Source of the DNA: Thermodesulfovibrio sp. | GTDB taxonomy: Bacteria > Nitrospirota > Thermodesulfovibrionia > Thermodesulfovibrionales > UBA6898 | Reading direction: 5' to 3' | Length of the DNA stretch: 64,000 nucleotides | NCBI GenBank assembly: GCA_013824615.1 | Contig: PNOC01000014.1 | Span: 1 to 64,000, forward strand | In this document: positions 25,214-35,235 of the stretch, piece by piece | How positions within the stretch are numbered: the first letter of the stretch is position 1 | Layout: every line of letters begins with the position of its first letter | Position numbers and translations under genes: made by a program | Notes under the pieces: model-generated | Seen by the model: only the letters and a program-made list of their open reading frames with translations | Told to the model about the DNA's origin: nothing | Databases searched by the model: none

Positions 25214-28200
25214 ATGAAAATAACTGACCTTTTTATCCGCCGTCCGGTACTTGCCCTGGTAGTGAACCTGCTTATTATCATTGCCGGCCTGCAGGCGATC
25301 CGCACCCTTAATGTCCGCCAGTATCCGCGCAGTGAAAACTCGGCCGTCACCGTCACCACGGTCTATATCGGCGCCAGTGCCAACCTGGTTCGCGGGTTCG
25401 TCACCACGCCTCTGGAGCGGGCTATTGCAGCGGCAGACGGCATCGAGTATATGGAGTCTCAGAGTAGTCTCGGCCTGTCCACGATCAAGGTGCGACTCAA
25501 GCTCAACTACGAACCGACCAAGGCCCTGGCTGAAATCAGCTCCAAGGTAGACCAGGTGCGCCGGGACCTGCCGCCTGAAGCCGAGGTGCCGATTATCAAT
25601 ATTGAGTCTGCAGACAGCCAGTTCGCCTCAGCCTATCTCAGTTTCACCTCGGATATGCTTAAGCAGAATGAAATAACCGAATATCTGGTGCGTATTGTAC
25701 AGCCGCGCCTGTCGGCCATCGAAGGGGTGCAGCGGGCAGACATCCTCGGTGCCCGTACGTTTGCCATGCGTATCTGGCTCAAGCCGGAATTGATGGCCTC
25801 ACTCAACATCAGCCCGGCCCAGGTGCGCCAGGCTTTGGCGGCCAACAACTTCCTTTCAGCCCTGGGGCAGAGCAAGGGGGCGTTCATTCAGGTCAACATG
25901 ACCGCCAACACTAATCTCAGCACCGTCGAGGAGTTTAAGAATCTTGCGATACGCGAACAGGGCGGCAGCATTGTGCGCCTTGGGGAGATCGCCGATGTGC
26001 TTCTGGGGGCTGAGGATTATGATGCTGAGGTACGTTTTTCCGGCCAGACCGCCGTCTTTATGGGGATATGGCCTCTCCCCAATGCCAACTCTCTGGATGT
26101 TATCAAAAAGGTGCGGGCCGAGATGGATGCCATCCAGCGCGACCTGCCGAGCGGTATGCAGTCCCGCATTGCCTATGATGCCACCAACTACATCACCAAC
26201 GCTATCCGCGAAGTGCTCAAGACCCTCGGCGACACGCTTCTGATTGTCATTGTCGTCATATTTCTTTTTCTGGGTTCCTTCCGCTCGGTCTTCATCCCGG
26301 TCGTGGCGATTCCGGTCTCCCTGATCGGAGCCGTCTTCCTGATGCAGTCCTTCGGCTTCACCGTCAATCTGCTCACCCTGCTGGCTGTTGTCCTCTCTGT
26401 CGGTCTTGTTGTCGACGACGCCATCGTGGTGGTCGAGAACGTGGAGCGCCACCTGGGCCTGGGCAGATCACCCACAGAGGCCGCCCTCATCGGCGCCCGC
26501 GAACTGGTCGGGCCTGTCATCGCCATGACCATCACCCTGGCAGCGGTCTATCTTCCGATAGGCCTGCAGGGCGGACTGACCGGTTCACTCTTCCGGGAAT
26601 TCGCCTTCACCCTGGCCGGGGCCGTCACCATCTCGGGTGTTGTGGCCCTGACCCTGTCACCGCTCATGTCCGCACGGCTGCTCAAGCCGGGAATCAGCGA
26701 GCACGGCCTGGCCGGCCGCATCTCCCGGGACTTCAAGCGGCTCAAAGGGGCCTACGGCAGCCTGCTTGATGCGACCCTAAAGGCGCGGCCCGCGGTCTAC
26801 ACCGTCTGGATCGTGATATCACTGCTGACTGTGCCGATGTTCATCATGTCTGCCCGGGAACTGGCCCCCACCGAAGATCAGGGAGTAATCTTCGGCATTA
26901 TGGACGCATCGGCCAATTCAACCCTCGACCAGAACAGCCGGTATGCGGCTGCAGTGAACGAAGCCTTCAAGAGCCCTCCTGAAACCGACTTCACCTTCCA
27001 GATCACCTTCCCCAGTTCAGGCTTTGGGGGCATGGTCCTTAAGCCGTGGGACGAGCGCAAGAGAAACGTCTTTCAGATCCTGCCGGAGATGCAGCAGAAA
27101 CTGCAGGCGATCCCCGGCATACAGATCTTCCCGGTAACACCTCCGGCCCTCCCCGGCGGCGGACAGTTCCCGGTGGAGTTTATACTGGCCTCAACTGCCG
27201 AGACAAGCCAGATCCTCGACTTCGCACGCCAACTGCAGATGAAGGCTATGAAAAGCGGCATGTTCGCCTTTCCGCCGCTGATCGATGTAAAGATCGATCA
27301 GCCGCAGTCGGAATTTATCATCGACCGGGACAAGGTTGCCTCCCTGGGCCTCAACCTGGCTCAGATTGGCGCTGACCTAGGAGGCATGGTGGGAGGCGGC
27401 TTTGTCAACCGTTTCGATATTGCAGGACGCAGCTATAAGGTAATACCGCAGATACAGAGGATAGGCAGGCTTAACCCTGAACAGCTCCGGGACATCCATG
27501 TCACCGGCCCCAACGGCACCCTGATCCCTCTGAGCAGTATTGCAACGCTCAAGGATTCGGTGGTGCCCCGTTCACTCAACCGTTTTCAGCAGCTCAATGC
27601 GGTAAAGATCAGCGGCGTTGCAGTCCGGCCTTTGGACGAGGCCCTGAGGTTTCTGGAGGACGAGGCTGGCAAGATCCTGCCAAAGGGATATGTCCTTGAC
27701 TATACGGGAGAGTCCCGGCAGCTGCGCACCGAGGGGAGTAAATTCCTGGGCGCCTTCGCACTTGCGGTCATCCTGATATTCCTGGTGCTGGCGGCCCAGT
27801 TCAACAGCTTCCGGGACCCCTTTGTCATCCTTGCAGGTTCAGTACCGCTGGCCATATTCGGAGCACTGCTCTTCACCTTTCTGAAGATACCCGATCCGAA
27901 CACCCCCTTCTGGACCAGGGGCTGGACAACGACGCTGAATATTTATTCCCAGGTTGGCCTGGTGACCCTGGTGGGTCTGGTATCAAAAAACGGCATCCTG
28001 ATAGTACAGTTCGCCAACCAGCTGCAGCTACAGGGCCATACAAAGCTGGAGGCAGTACGCGAGGCCTCCATGACGCGCCTGCGGCCGATCCTGATGACCA
28101 CGGCTGCCACCATCGCCGGACATTTCCCGCTGACCCTGGTCACCGGCGCCGGGGCCGCTGCCCGAAACTCGATCGGCCTCGTGCTGGTCGGAGGCATGTT

Positions 28201-28321
28201 CGTCGGCACCCTCTTCACCCTCTTTGTCGTCCCCTCGATCTATATGCTCATCGCCCGCGACCACAGCAAAGACCGTGAAAGCAATGCTGCAGCCCTGGCT
28301 ACAGAAGCCCAGGTCTCTTAA
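25214..28321 (+). CDS. RND efflux permease (HAE1/AcrB-like)
   Basis: This is a proton-driven export pump of the hydrophobe/amphiphile efflux class. The 1035-residue protein has twelve membrane helices: one at the N-terminus, a large periplasmic loop, five in the middle, then the same layout in the second half. The helix-4 motif GLVVDDAIVVVENVERH carries the paired Asp residues of the proton relay. The length is typical. With the adaptor gene 14 bases upstream it forms a two-gene operon; substrate cannot be told from sequence. It converges on a histidine kinase gene with 37 bases between the stops. Confidence 0.95.
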   Translation: MKITDLFIRRPVLALVVNLLIIIAGLQAIRTLNVRQYPRSENSAVTVTTVYIGASANLVRGFVTTPLERAIAAADGIEYMESQSSLGLSTIKVRLKLNYEPTKALAEISSKVDQVRRDLPPEAEVPIINIESADSQFASAYLSFTSDMLKQNEITEYLVRIVQPRLSAIEGVQRADILGARTFAMRIWLKPELMASLNISPAQVRQALAANNFLSALGQSKGAFIQVNMTANTNLSTVEEFKNLAIREQGGSIVRLGEIADVLLGAEDYDAEVRFSGQTAVFMGIWPLPNANSLDVIKKVRAEMDAIQRDLPSGMQSRIAYDATNYITNAIREVLKTLGDTLLIVIVVIFLFLGSFRSVFIPVVAIPVSLIGAVFLMQSFGFTVNLLTLLAVVLSVGLVVDDAIVVVENVERHLGLGRSPTEAALIGARELVGPVIAMTITLAAVYLPIGLQGGLTGSLFREFAFTLAGAVTISGVVALTLSPLMSARLLKPGISEHGLAGRISRDFKRLKGAYGSLLDATLKARPAVYTVWIVISLLTVPMFIMSARELAPTEDQGVIFGIMDASANSTLDQNSRYAAAVNEAFKSPPETDFTFQITFPSSGFGGMVLKPWDERKRNVFQILPEMQQKLQAIPGIQIFPVTPPALPGGGQFPVEFILASTAETSQILDFARQLQMKAMKSGMFAFPPLIDVKIDQPQSEFIIDRDKVASLGLNLAQIGADLGGMVGGGFVNRFDIAGRSYKVIPQIQRIGRLNPEQLRDIHVTGPNGTLIPLSSIATLKDSVVPRSLNRFQQLNAVKISGVAVRPLDEALRFLEDEAGKILPKGYVLDYTGESRQLRTEGSKFLGAFALAVILIFLVLAAQFNSFRDPFVILAGSVPLAIFGALLFTFLKIPDPNTPFWTRGWTTTLNIYSQVGLVTLVGLVSKNGILIVQFANQLQLQGHTKLEAVREASMTRLRPILMTTAATIAGHFPLTLVTGAGAAARNSIGLVLVGGMFVGTLFTLFVVPSIYMLIARDHSKDRESNAAALATEAQVS

Positions 28322-28358
28322 AATCACGACAACAGGTCAGCAGCCGGGTTATTAAGCC

Positions 28359-30848
28359 CTATATCCCGCCTTCATCCAGCACACTCCGTATCTTCTTCAG
28401 CAGGTCCATTGGTGCTATCGGTTTATTGATGATGACAACGCCGCTGCCGATTGCCGTCTTATCCCTGATAATATCAGGGGAGTATCCGCTTGCAAAAATA
28501 ACCTTGATATCAGGCCGCAGCTGCCTGATATGGTCATAGACTTCCTTGCCGCTCTTCTTCGGCATAATAAGATCTGAAAAAAGAAGTTGAACCCGGTCTT
28601 TGTTTTCGATAAATTTACTGACGGCGTCGTCACCATCAACAGCAATAATAACGGTATAGCCGAATTCCTTGAGTACCGACTCGGTCAGATTTCTTACGGA
28701 TTCGTTGTCCTCGGCAAGCAGGATTGTTTCGGTTCCTCCCACCGGGTTTACCGCGGCAGCAGGCGTTTTCTCCCCGCCTTCGCGAGAGGCTATAAGGGGC
28801 AGATAAATTTTAAAGGTTGTGCCTATGCCGGGTTCACTATAGACAGTGATATGCCCCTCATGCTGTTTAATAATGCCGTAAACAACGGCAAGCCCAAGCC
28901 CCGTGCCTTTGCCTACTTCTTTCGTCGTATAGAAGGGCTCGAATATGTGCTCGCTTGTTTCTCTGCGCATCCCCTTGCCGGTATCGGAGACCGTTATCAT
29001 GGCATAGGCGCCGGGCTTGGCAATGCCCTGGAACGTATCATCAAGCATAATTTGCTCTGTCTCAACCGTTAAGGCCCCGCCCGTTATCATGGCGTCGCGG
29101 GCATTGGCTGCAAGATTCATCAAGACCTGCTCAATCTGGTGCAGATCAGCAAGGATAGTCAGTTTGTCCCCGGAGAGAGTCAGCTTACAGGCGATATCCT
29201 CTCCTATCACCCGCATGACAAAATTCTCCACCTTCATGATAAGCTGGTTCAGGTCAACAGGTTTTCTGTCAATGGCCTGTTTTCTGCTGAAAAGAAGAAG
29301 GTCCTTCGTAAGATGCGCTGCCCTGTCTGAAGCCTCAAGCATCTGTTCAATGTTCCGCCGGTGGGGATCGTCAGCAGCCATCTTCATCAGGGTCAAATGG
29401 CCATAGCCCATAATGGCACTCAATATATTATTGAAATCATGAGCCACACCGCCGGCAAGGGTGCCGATTGATTCCATTCTCTGTGCCTGGCGAAGCTGGT
29501 CTTCGAGCTTCCGGTGTTCAGTGATGTCCCTTATAATGCCCCGTATTACTGCTATGGTGCCCAGTTCATCCCGGATCGCTGCAGCATTGACCGAAACATG
29601 CACTTGTTGGCCGTCACGGCAGAGCAGGGTTGTTTCAAAGTCTATGACAAAGCCATTTTTTTCAAGAAGCTTGAGATAAAGGATCCGGTCATCGGGATGC
29701 ATGTAAATGTCGCTGATGGTTACGCTCACGAGGTCCTCTTTCGAAGAATATCCCAGGCGCGATACGAATGCCGGATTCACATCGATAAACCTGCCATCGT
29801 ACGTCGAGATAAAGATCATATCCCGCGACTCCTCAAAAAGACTGCGATATTTTTTTTCACTGTCTTTGAGCGCCTCTTCGGCCACTCTGCGTTCGGTGAC
29901 ATCCCGGTCCAGCCCGCGGTAGCCCCTGAGCGTTCCGTCTTTGGCCAGCAGCGGCGAGCCGTTCGTGGACACCCAGATAATCCTGCCATTCTTTGTCTGG
30001 ACGGCATTGACCAGGTTATCAGTTTCCACGCTGCTCCTGATGATGGCAAACGCAGCACGCTTAAACTCCTCACGTCCTTTCTCGGGATGGATATCGTAAA
30101 AATGCATTTTGCCGATCAGCTCCTCGGGACGGTATCCAAAAACCGATTCTGCCACCGGACTTACGTACGTGTACAGCCCCGACGCGTCGATCTCCCAAGT
30201 TACCGTAAGGCTCTGCTCGGCAAGCTGATTGAAGCGCTGCACACTGTCCTGCAGATCTTCCTCAATACGGTATCTTCTCAGTCTGCCGGCAAGCAGGTTT
30301 CCCAGAAGTGCGGTGCATACCGGGTAGATGATGATGACAGGAAGGGCCAGGGTGCTGATAGTTTTTCGAATGACTTCCTGCGGCAGCAGGAACATACAGA
30401 CTATCATAGCGGTATGCACGACGGTACCAAACAGATACAATTCGGAAAGCGCTACCTCCCTCGACGCGCGGAAGCGGTAGTATCTCCAGGCCAGGCCGAT
30501 TACGCCGGACGAGATAATAGTGGCAACACCCATGAGGGCGCCACCGCCGCCAAGATTGAGACGGTAAGCGCCTGCAATTGCCATGGCCAGGATTGCGGGT
30601 ATTGTACCGAAAAAGAGGCCGGTCAGACCAAGGAGGATGGTGCGGGTATCAAAAATAATACCGGATTCCCATCTGGCTGGTGTAGCCATAAGGACAATGG
30701 CTATCACGCCGATGATAAGTCCGGAGACTGCCTGGTTCAGGGCTGGAAGAGCTACTCTTTTCCCACGGTAAAAAATATCGTAGATCATACCGAGGGAGAG
30801 CAGCAGAGCGGCATTATTGATAAGGCTGATGAAAATAGTATCGTTCAT
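28359..30848 (-). CDS. Hybrid histidine kinase with LytS-type membrane sensor
   Basis: The 829-residue protein begins with a five-to-six helix membrane domain like the 5TM sensor of LytS/YhcK (residues 5-190, with DTRTILLGLTGLFFG and GGGGALMGVATIISSGVIG). It continues with two PAS domains (about 203-325 and 327-450), a HisKA domain with the phospho-acceptor in GGVAHDFNNILSAIMGYG, a HATPase domain (DTGKGM and GTGLGLAVVYGII), and a C-terminal receiver (about 710-829) with the phospho-accepting Asp in FSDLIMPKKSG. No DNA-binding response regulator is adjacent, so it either phosphorylates a distant partner or passes phosphate through its own receiver. The ligand is unknown. Confidence 0.93.
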   Translation of the reverse strand: MNDTIFISLINNAALLLSLGMIYDIFYRGKRVALPALNQAVSGLIIGVIAIVLMATPARWESGIIFDTRTILLGLTGLFFGTIPAILAMAIAGAYRLNLGGGGALMGVATIISSGVIGLAWRYYRFRASREVALSELYLFGTVVHTAMIVCMFLLPQEVIRKTISTLALPVIIIYPVCTALLGNLLAGRLRRYRIEEDLQDSVQRFNQLAEQSLTVTWEIDASGLYTYVSPVAESVFGYRPEELIGKMHFYDIHPEKGREEFKRAAFAIIRSSVETDNLVNAVQTKNGRIIWVSTNGSPLLAKDGTLRGYRGLDRDVTERRVAEEALKDSEKKYRSLFEESRDMIFISTYDGRFIDVNPAFVSRLGYSSKEDLVSVTISDIYMHPDDRILYLKLLEKNGFVIDFETTLLCRDGQQVHVSVNAAAIRDELGTIAVIRGIIRDITEHRKLEDQLRQAQRMESIGTLAGGVAHDFNNILSAIMGYGHLTLMKMAADDPHRRNIEQMLEASDRAAHLTKDLLLFSRKQAIDRKPVDLNQLIMKVENFVMRVIGEDIACKLTLSGDKLTILADLHQIEQVLMNLAANARDAMITGGALTVETEQIMLDDTFQGIAKPGAYAMITVSDTGKGMRRETSEHIFEPFYTTKEVGKGTGLGLAVVYGIIKQHEGHITVYSEPGIGTTFKIYLPLIASREGGEKTPAAAVNPVGGTETILLAEDNESVRNLTESVLKEFGYTVIIAVDGDDAVSKFIENKDRVQLLFSDLIMPKKSGKEVYDHIRQLRPDIKVIFASGYSPDIIRDKTAIGSGVVIINKPIAPMDLLKKIRSVLDEGGI

Positions 30849-30921
30849 AGCAGCGCCTGAATGCCGTTATAATAATACATCAGAGAATCCCTCATATGCG
30901 ACGTTCCCGGGCACTCTGCCA

Positions 30922-33900
30922 TCACAGTTTAATAACAAACAACAGCTCTCTGTCGCCAAGAAGAAACCTGGACCTCCGGACCTTGACCACGACGCTCTCA
31001 CCCTTCTTTTTATCCAGGAGATGGATCTTTACATCACTGACGTCTTCCACCGAAACCCCGTCGAGGGAGAGCACCACATCACCTTTTTTGAGCCCGGCCT
31101 TTTCAGAGATGCTCTCTTTGGGAAAATCGATAACAACCAGCCTCTTCTCCTCCTCCTTGAACTGGACCATCAGGCGCGGGGACTCACGATAGGCGACCGG
31201 TTCAGAAAACAGGATAAAGTCGGCGATCTGCTCGCCCGGTTCGTCGCTGTTCAGGATTATGGAGTAGTCAAAACCGTTAAGCCGAAAGGCCCGCCGCGGA
31301 ATGCCGGAACCGAACGCCATGTGTCCGCCGCCTGCAAGGACCACCATCTGGTAGGCCGGGTTTTTCTGCAGAAACGCATCAAGGGTATGCGCCATCGACT
31401 CATCCCAGAGAACCTGGGACTGATAAAAGAAATCGAAATTTCTTTCAGCATTATGCATATGCCGCAGAAAGGTCTCTTTCAGCCGCTGACGGTAGGCATC
31501 GTCCGTAAAGTCCATGTCAGCAGGCAGCTCCCCAAGCTCATCCTTTGTTAAAGCAAGCATACCAGCCTTCGAGACCTTTGAAACAAGCTCTTTCCTGATA
31601 TTCAGCGCCACAACCGGAATCTTGTATTCACGCGCATAGAGCAGAATTTCACGATAGAGATTATAGTCAAAGCTCCAGCGTTTAAAGTATTCGGATTTTT
31701 TCAGGAACTCCTTTTCTCCTATCTCCCCGGCAATATACGCATCAAGGACCTTCTGAAATGGCAGCTGGAACATTTCCATGCCGATCGCGATTTTTCCGTT
31801 CTTCCTATGCAGGCCCCGGATAAGCTCGAACTGGGCACGGTGGTGGTCAAAGCGGTCATGAACCTCTCCTGCATAGACGATCTTCTTGCTGCCGACTTTC
31901 CCGATTATCCCCTGCAGGTCAACCAGGCGGGTGATCTCAACAGCAGGCACAGCAGCAGCCAGTTCTGCCCTGAGTCCTTCCTGCTTCGGGGTGATCTCCT
32001 TTACGGTATTCCTGCCGTTTTTAAAGGCAACCGTGCTGTACTTGCCATAATGCAGGATACGGGGGAAATACCTCGCGATATCCTCAGGCGTGTTATAGTC
32101 CATGCAGGCGATGACGCTTTCTTCTGAGTAGGGATTTTCCCTGACCACCACTGAAAAATCTCCCTCTGCCTTCCTGAGCTTTCCGAAGATCCTGGCAGCG
32201 AGGGGGCTGTCCGAACCGAGTATAAGTAAAGACGCCTGTTTCATATCGTCATGCGTTATTTCCTGCTCATACCTGATAACGAATCCCTCTTTTTTCAGAA
32301 GATCGATTATCCCGGCAAAATCTTTCTCCCTGCCCGCCGGAACCACAGCGATTTTCTTGGTATTATTAATCAGCCGCGCCAGCACTACAGGATACTCCCC
32401 GGCGGAGAACTTTCTGAAGAGATCGAACTGTCCGTCGATTACGAGCTCGACAGGAGCTCCGTCAACCTCGAGCTCGATATGCTCAACCTCTTTTTCGACA
32501 TTGATAAACTTCTGCAGGGTCCCTTCCCGGCTGCGGATAACTACCGGAAGCCGGAGACTGTATGCCTTCCCTTTCTGGCTGAGATCGAACGAGACCACGG
32601 CCTTTGCTCCCCGGTACGACATCACGACATTCTGCAGCTCGAGTTCCGGCATCCCTTTCCCATCAATCCACTGCGTAAAGAACCAGCCCAGTTTCTTTTG
32701 CGCTGCCGCCTCAAAAGCCGCCTGTATGTCAAGCCACGAAGCAGTCTTAAAAAGATTGTCTGCAGCAAAGCGTCTCAGGGCAGTCCGGAATGCTTCTTCC
32801 CCGACAAGTTCTCTCAGCATATGAAAGACCATGCCTGCCTTGCTGTAGCCTACAGCGGCTGACGCCCGGTCAGTCCTGCCTGAAAAAACCGCGAGAGAAA
32901 AATCCTTTTCAGGGGTCACGGCACTCTGATAGGCGGTCAGCATCTGCCGCCGGTACGCAGCACCGCCGCCTTTCAGGTCCTCGTAGAGGTGGTCCGCCAG
33001 ATAGGTAGCCAGGCCCTCGGTCCAGTTGCCCCTGCTATAGTCGGCATAGACACCGTTGCCGAACCATTGGTGAAGGATTTCGTGGCCGAGAGAGGTCTCT
33101 GCTATAAAGGGAAGCCTGACGATATCCTGCCCCAGCAGTGTAAAGGTCGGCATGGAATAGCCGGTAGGCAGGATGTTCTCGACTATTGAAAAGCGTCGAT
33201 ACGGATACTTGCCCAGAAGCCCTTCATACAGATCGAGATACTTCTTTGTATATTCACTATAGTTCCTTGCCAGGCCTGCATCCTCCGGCAGAAAATAGGA
33301 GTAGATATCGATATTATTGTATGTCTCCCTGGAGACAACATACCTGGCAGCAGCAAGGTGTATCCCCATGACCGGGTGGCTGTGCTGAAAAGCAAACTCT
33401 CTCAGTCCGCCTGGGGTATCCCTGGCCACAATCTCGTCCGCCTCTGCTATGCCTTCAAACCCCAGGGGCAGCGTTGCAGTTAAAGCAAAAACAGCCGGCC
33501 CGTTGACAGAGGGATACCAGTTGCCGGTCAGGACAATACCTTCCGGCCCGATCAGGTTGCCTGAAACCACACCGGCATTGTGCGACGTATCGGTCTGCGG
33601 CGGACTGACAGCAGCCACAGAATATTCGACACGGATCGTGTTTCCGGCATGAAACGAACCGAGAGGAATCTCCTGGTTAACGGTATTGATCGCAAGGGGA
33701 AGTCCGTTCAGGGTCACAGACTTGACCGTCAGTCCGGCCAGGCCGATGACCACATTCTTCCGGTCGGAAACCGTTATCGTGGAAATCCCGATCAGTGTAT
33801 GCTGCTCAAGATCAAAACTGACCTTCAGGTTATGATGCGGAGGGGTCATCTCAGCAGACAACGCCGCCGGAAATATAATAAGAACGAGAAGTGCCCCGAC

Positions 33901-33924
33901 AACAAATTCATATAATCTATGCAT
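30922..33924 (-). CDS. Exported M1-family peptidase fused to ChaN and PDZ domains
   Basis: With the start at 33924 (AGGAG site; signal peptide MHRLYEF...ALSAE) the protein is exactly 1000 residues. Residues 30-510 resemble M1 (gluzincin) peptidases: the zinc site is HEILH at 281-285 with the third ligand E303 in NWTEGLATY. The usual GAMEN exopeptidase motif is missing; the equivalent place reads GYSMPTFTLLG. Residues 665-905 form a ChaN/DUF399 domain (YAGEVHD, GMEMFQ, GGGHMAFGSGIP), a fold linked to heme binding in ChaN and to metalloprotease activity in TIKI. Residues 925-1000 are a PDZ domain. The three parts suggest a periplasmic proteolysis or heme-handling enzyme, but the substrate is unknown. 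Confidence 0.88.
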   Translation of the reverse strand: MHRLYEFVVGALLVLIIFPAALSAEMTPPHHNLKVSFDLEQHTLIGISTITVSDRKNVVIGLAGLTVKSVTLNGLPLAINTVNQEIPLGSFHAGNTIRVEYSVAAVSPPQTDTSHNAGVVSGNLIGPEGIVLTGNWYPSVNGPAVFALTATLPLGFEGIAEADEIVARDTPGGLREFAFQHSHPVMGIHLAAARYVVSRETYNNIDIYSYFLPEDAGLARNYSEYTKKYLDLYEGLLGKYPYRRFSIVENILPTGYSMPTFTLLGQDIVRLPFIAETSLGHEILHQWFGNGVYADYSRGNWTEGLATYLADHLYEDLKGGGAAYRRQMLTAYQSAVTPEKDFSLAVFSGRTDRASAAVGYSKAGMVFHMLRELVGEEAFRTALRRFAADNLFKTASWLDIQAAFEAAAQKKLGWFFTQWIDGKGMPELELQNVVMSYRGAKAVVSFDLSQKGKAYSLRLPVVIRSREGTLQKFINVEKEVEHIELEVDGAPVELVIDGQFDLFRKFSAGEYPVVLARLINNTKKIAVVPAGREKDFAGIIDLLKKEGFVIRYEQEITHDDMKQASLLILGSDSPLAARIFGKLRKAEGDFSVVVRENPYSEESVIACMDYNTPEDIARYFPRILHYGKYSTVAFKNGRNTVKEITPKQEGLRAELAAAVPAVEITRLVDLQGIIGKVGSKKIVYAGEVHDRFDHHRAQFELIRGLHRKNGKIAIGMEMFQLPFQKVLDAYIAGEIGEKEFLKKSEYFKRWSFDYNLYREILLYAREYKIPVVALNIRKELVSKVSKAGMLALTKDELGELPADMDFTDDAYRQRLKETFLRHMHNAERNFDFFYQSQVLWDESMAHTLDAFLQKNPAYQMVVLAGGGHMAFGSGIPRRAFRLNGFDYSIILNSDEPGEQIADFILFSEPVAYRESPRLMVQFKEEEKRLVVIDFPKESISEKAGLKKGDVVLSLDGVSVEDVSDVKIHLLDKKKGESVVVKVRRSRFLLGDRELLFVIKL

Positions 33925-34006
33925 GGCATGTTTTCTCCTGTGCGCAAGGGATATCTTTAATTGTACTGCAAAAGGGTGTATGCACGCATCGCAATAAGTC
34001 CAGATC

Positions 34007-34035
34007 TTGACTAAGCCCGGCACCATGCCCATAAT
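34007..34035 (+). promoter_or_regulatory. Promoter of the glycosyltransferase gene
   Basis: TTGACT (34007-34012) and CATAAT (34030-34035) are 17 bases apart, matching ten of twelve consensus positions. The predicted leader is only about 15 bases and has no ribosome site. Confidence 0.65.
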
Positions 34036-34056
34036 AAAAACCTGGATCGATATATC

Positions 34057-35223
34057 ATGAGAAATACTCCAGTGACTAAGAAAATCAGCCTGATGATCAT
34101 CATCCACAGCCTGCAGGGTGGCGGAGCCGAGCGGGTCCTCGTCAATCTTCTGAAGGGGCTCGGCAGAACAGAGTTTTCGATCACCCTGGTTCTTTACGAA
34201 AATATCTGCTCCTTCCCCATGCCGGAAAATATTCAGCTGAAGGTCCTCGGTATCCCTGCCGGGAGAAACCTGTTCAGCCTTGGAGTCGGCTTTTTGAGAA
34301 AAATTTTAGCCCTGGCCGGACTCGTCCGGAAGCAAAAGCCGGATATTATATTCAGCCTCCTAAGCAGCACCAACGCTGCGGCAATCCTTGCTTCGATGCT
34401 CTCAGGGACCAGAACGAAGGTCGTGGTCAGCGAACACACCTTCCCCTCGGTCAACCTTGCAAACGAGCGTTTTGGCAGCATCACCGCCAGGGTTATCGGC
34501 CTCCTCTATCCGCGGGCCAACAGGGTCATTGCGGTCTCACAGGGAATCAAGGACGATCTACAGAAAAGCTTTGGTATCAGAAAAGAAAAGATTCAGGTAA
34601 TTTATAATCCCTTGGACCTTGACGAGATCAGGAGACTCGGGAGGGAAAGCGTCCGCCACCCCTGGTTCATTCCAACAGCCATGAAGGAGATGCCTGTAAT
34701 CGTTTCTGCCGGACGCCTGACGAAGCAGAAGGGATATCCTGTTCTCCTGAGGGCGTTTGCCCTGGTAAGAAAGTCGGTTCCCTGCCGTCTGGTAATTCTC
34801 GGAGAAGGACCGGACAGGCCCATGCTCGAAAGGCTTATTTCTGAGCTGGACATTGAGAAAGATGTCTCCCTGGCCGGCTTTCAGGAGAACCCCTTTGCCT
34901 TCATGGAGAAAGCTGCTCTCTTTGCAATGTCATCTCTCTATGAAGGCTTCCTCCTAGTCCTCGCGGAAGCCATGACACTCGGCACCCCGGTCGTCTCGAC
35001 CGACTGTCCGTCCGGTCCTGCTGAACTTATCAGTGAAGGCATAAACGGGCTTCTCGTTCCGATTGAGAATGAAGATGCCCTGGCTAGGGCTATTCTGAGA
35101 GTGCTTTTAGACGAAAAACTGAGATCTGTTCTCGCAAACAACGGTAGAACGCGGGCAGAGGATTTTGCTGTCAACAGGATTGCAGACGAGTACAGCCGCG
35201 TATTCAGAGAAATGATTTCTTAG
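34057..35223 (+). CDS. GT4-family glycosyltransferase
   Basis: The 388-residue enzyme has the GT-B fold of family GT4: an N-terminal acceptor domain opening with IHSLQGGGAERVLVNLL, and a C-terminal nucleotide-sugar domain with SAGRLTKQKGYPVLLRAF and the E-x7-E-like motif SLYEGFLLVLAEAMTLGTPVV. The protein is cytoplasmic or peripheral on the membrane and would transfer a sugar from a nucleotide donor to a glycan or lipid. It stands alone, not inside a polysaccharide cluster, so the product is unknown. A role in LPS or glycolipid assembly is possible. Confidence 0.92.
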   Translation: MRNTPVTKKISLMIIIHSLQGGGAERVLVNLLKGLGRTEFSITLVLYENICSFPMPENIQLKVLGIPAGRNLFSLGVGFLRKILALAGLVRKQKPDIIFSLLSSTNAAAILASMLSGTRTKVVVSEHTFPSVNLANERFGSITARVIGLLYPRANRVIAVSQGIKDDLQKSFGIRKEKIQVIYNPLDLDEIRRLGRESVRHPWFIPTAMKEMPVIVSAGRLTKQKGYPVLLRAFALVRKSVPCRLVILGEGPDRPMLERLISELDIEKDVSLAGFQENPFAFMEKAALFAMSSLYEGFLLVLAEAMTLGTPVVSTDCPSGPAELISEGINGLLVPIENEDALARAILRVLLDEKLRSVLANNGRTRAEDFAVNRIADEYSRVFREMIS

Positions 35224-35235
35224 ACGGCGAGGCAT

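Noticed and set aside
24078-28321. RND pair as a horizontally acquired island
   Set aside because: Base composition is only mildly different by eye and no integrase, transposase, tRNA or flanking repeat is present.
29514-30860. 448-codon plus-strand frame opposite the hybrid kinase gene
   Set aside because: It is antisense to a clear multi-domain kinase, has biased composition typical of a shadow frame and no family motif.
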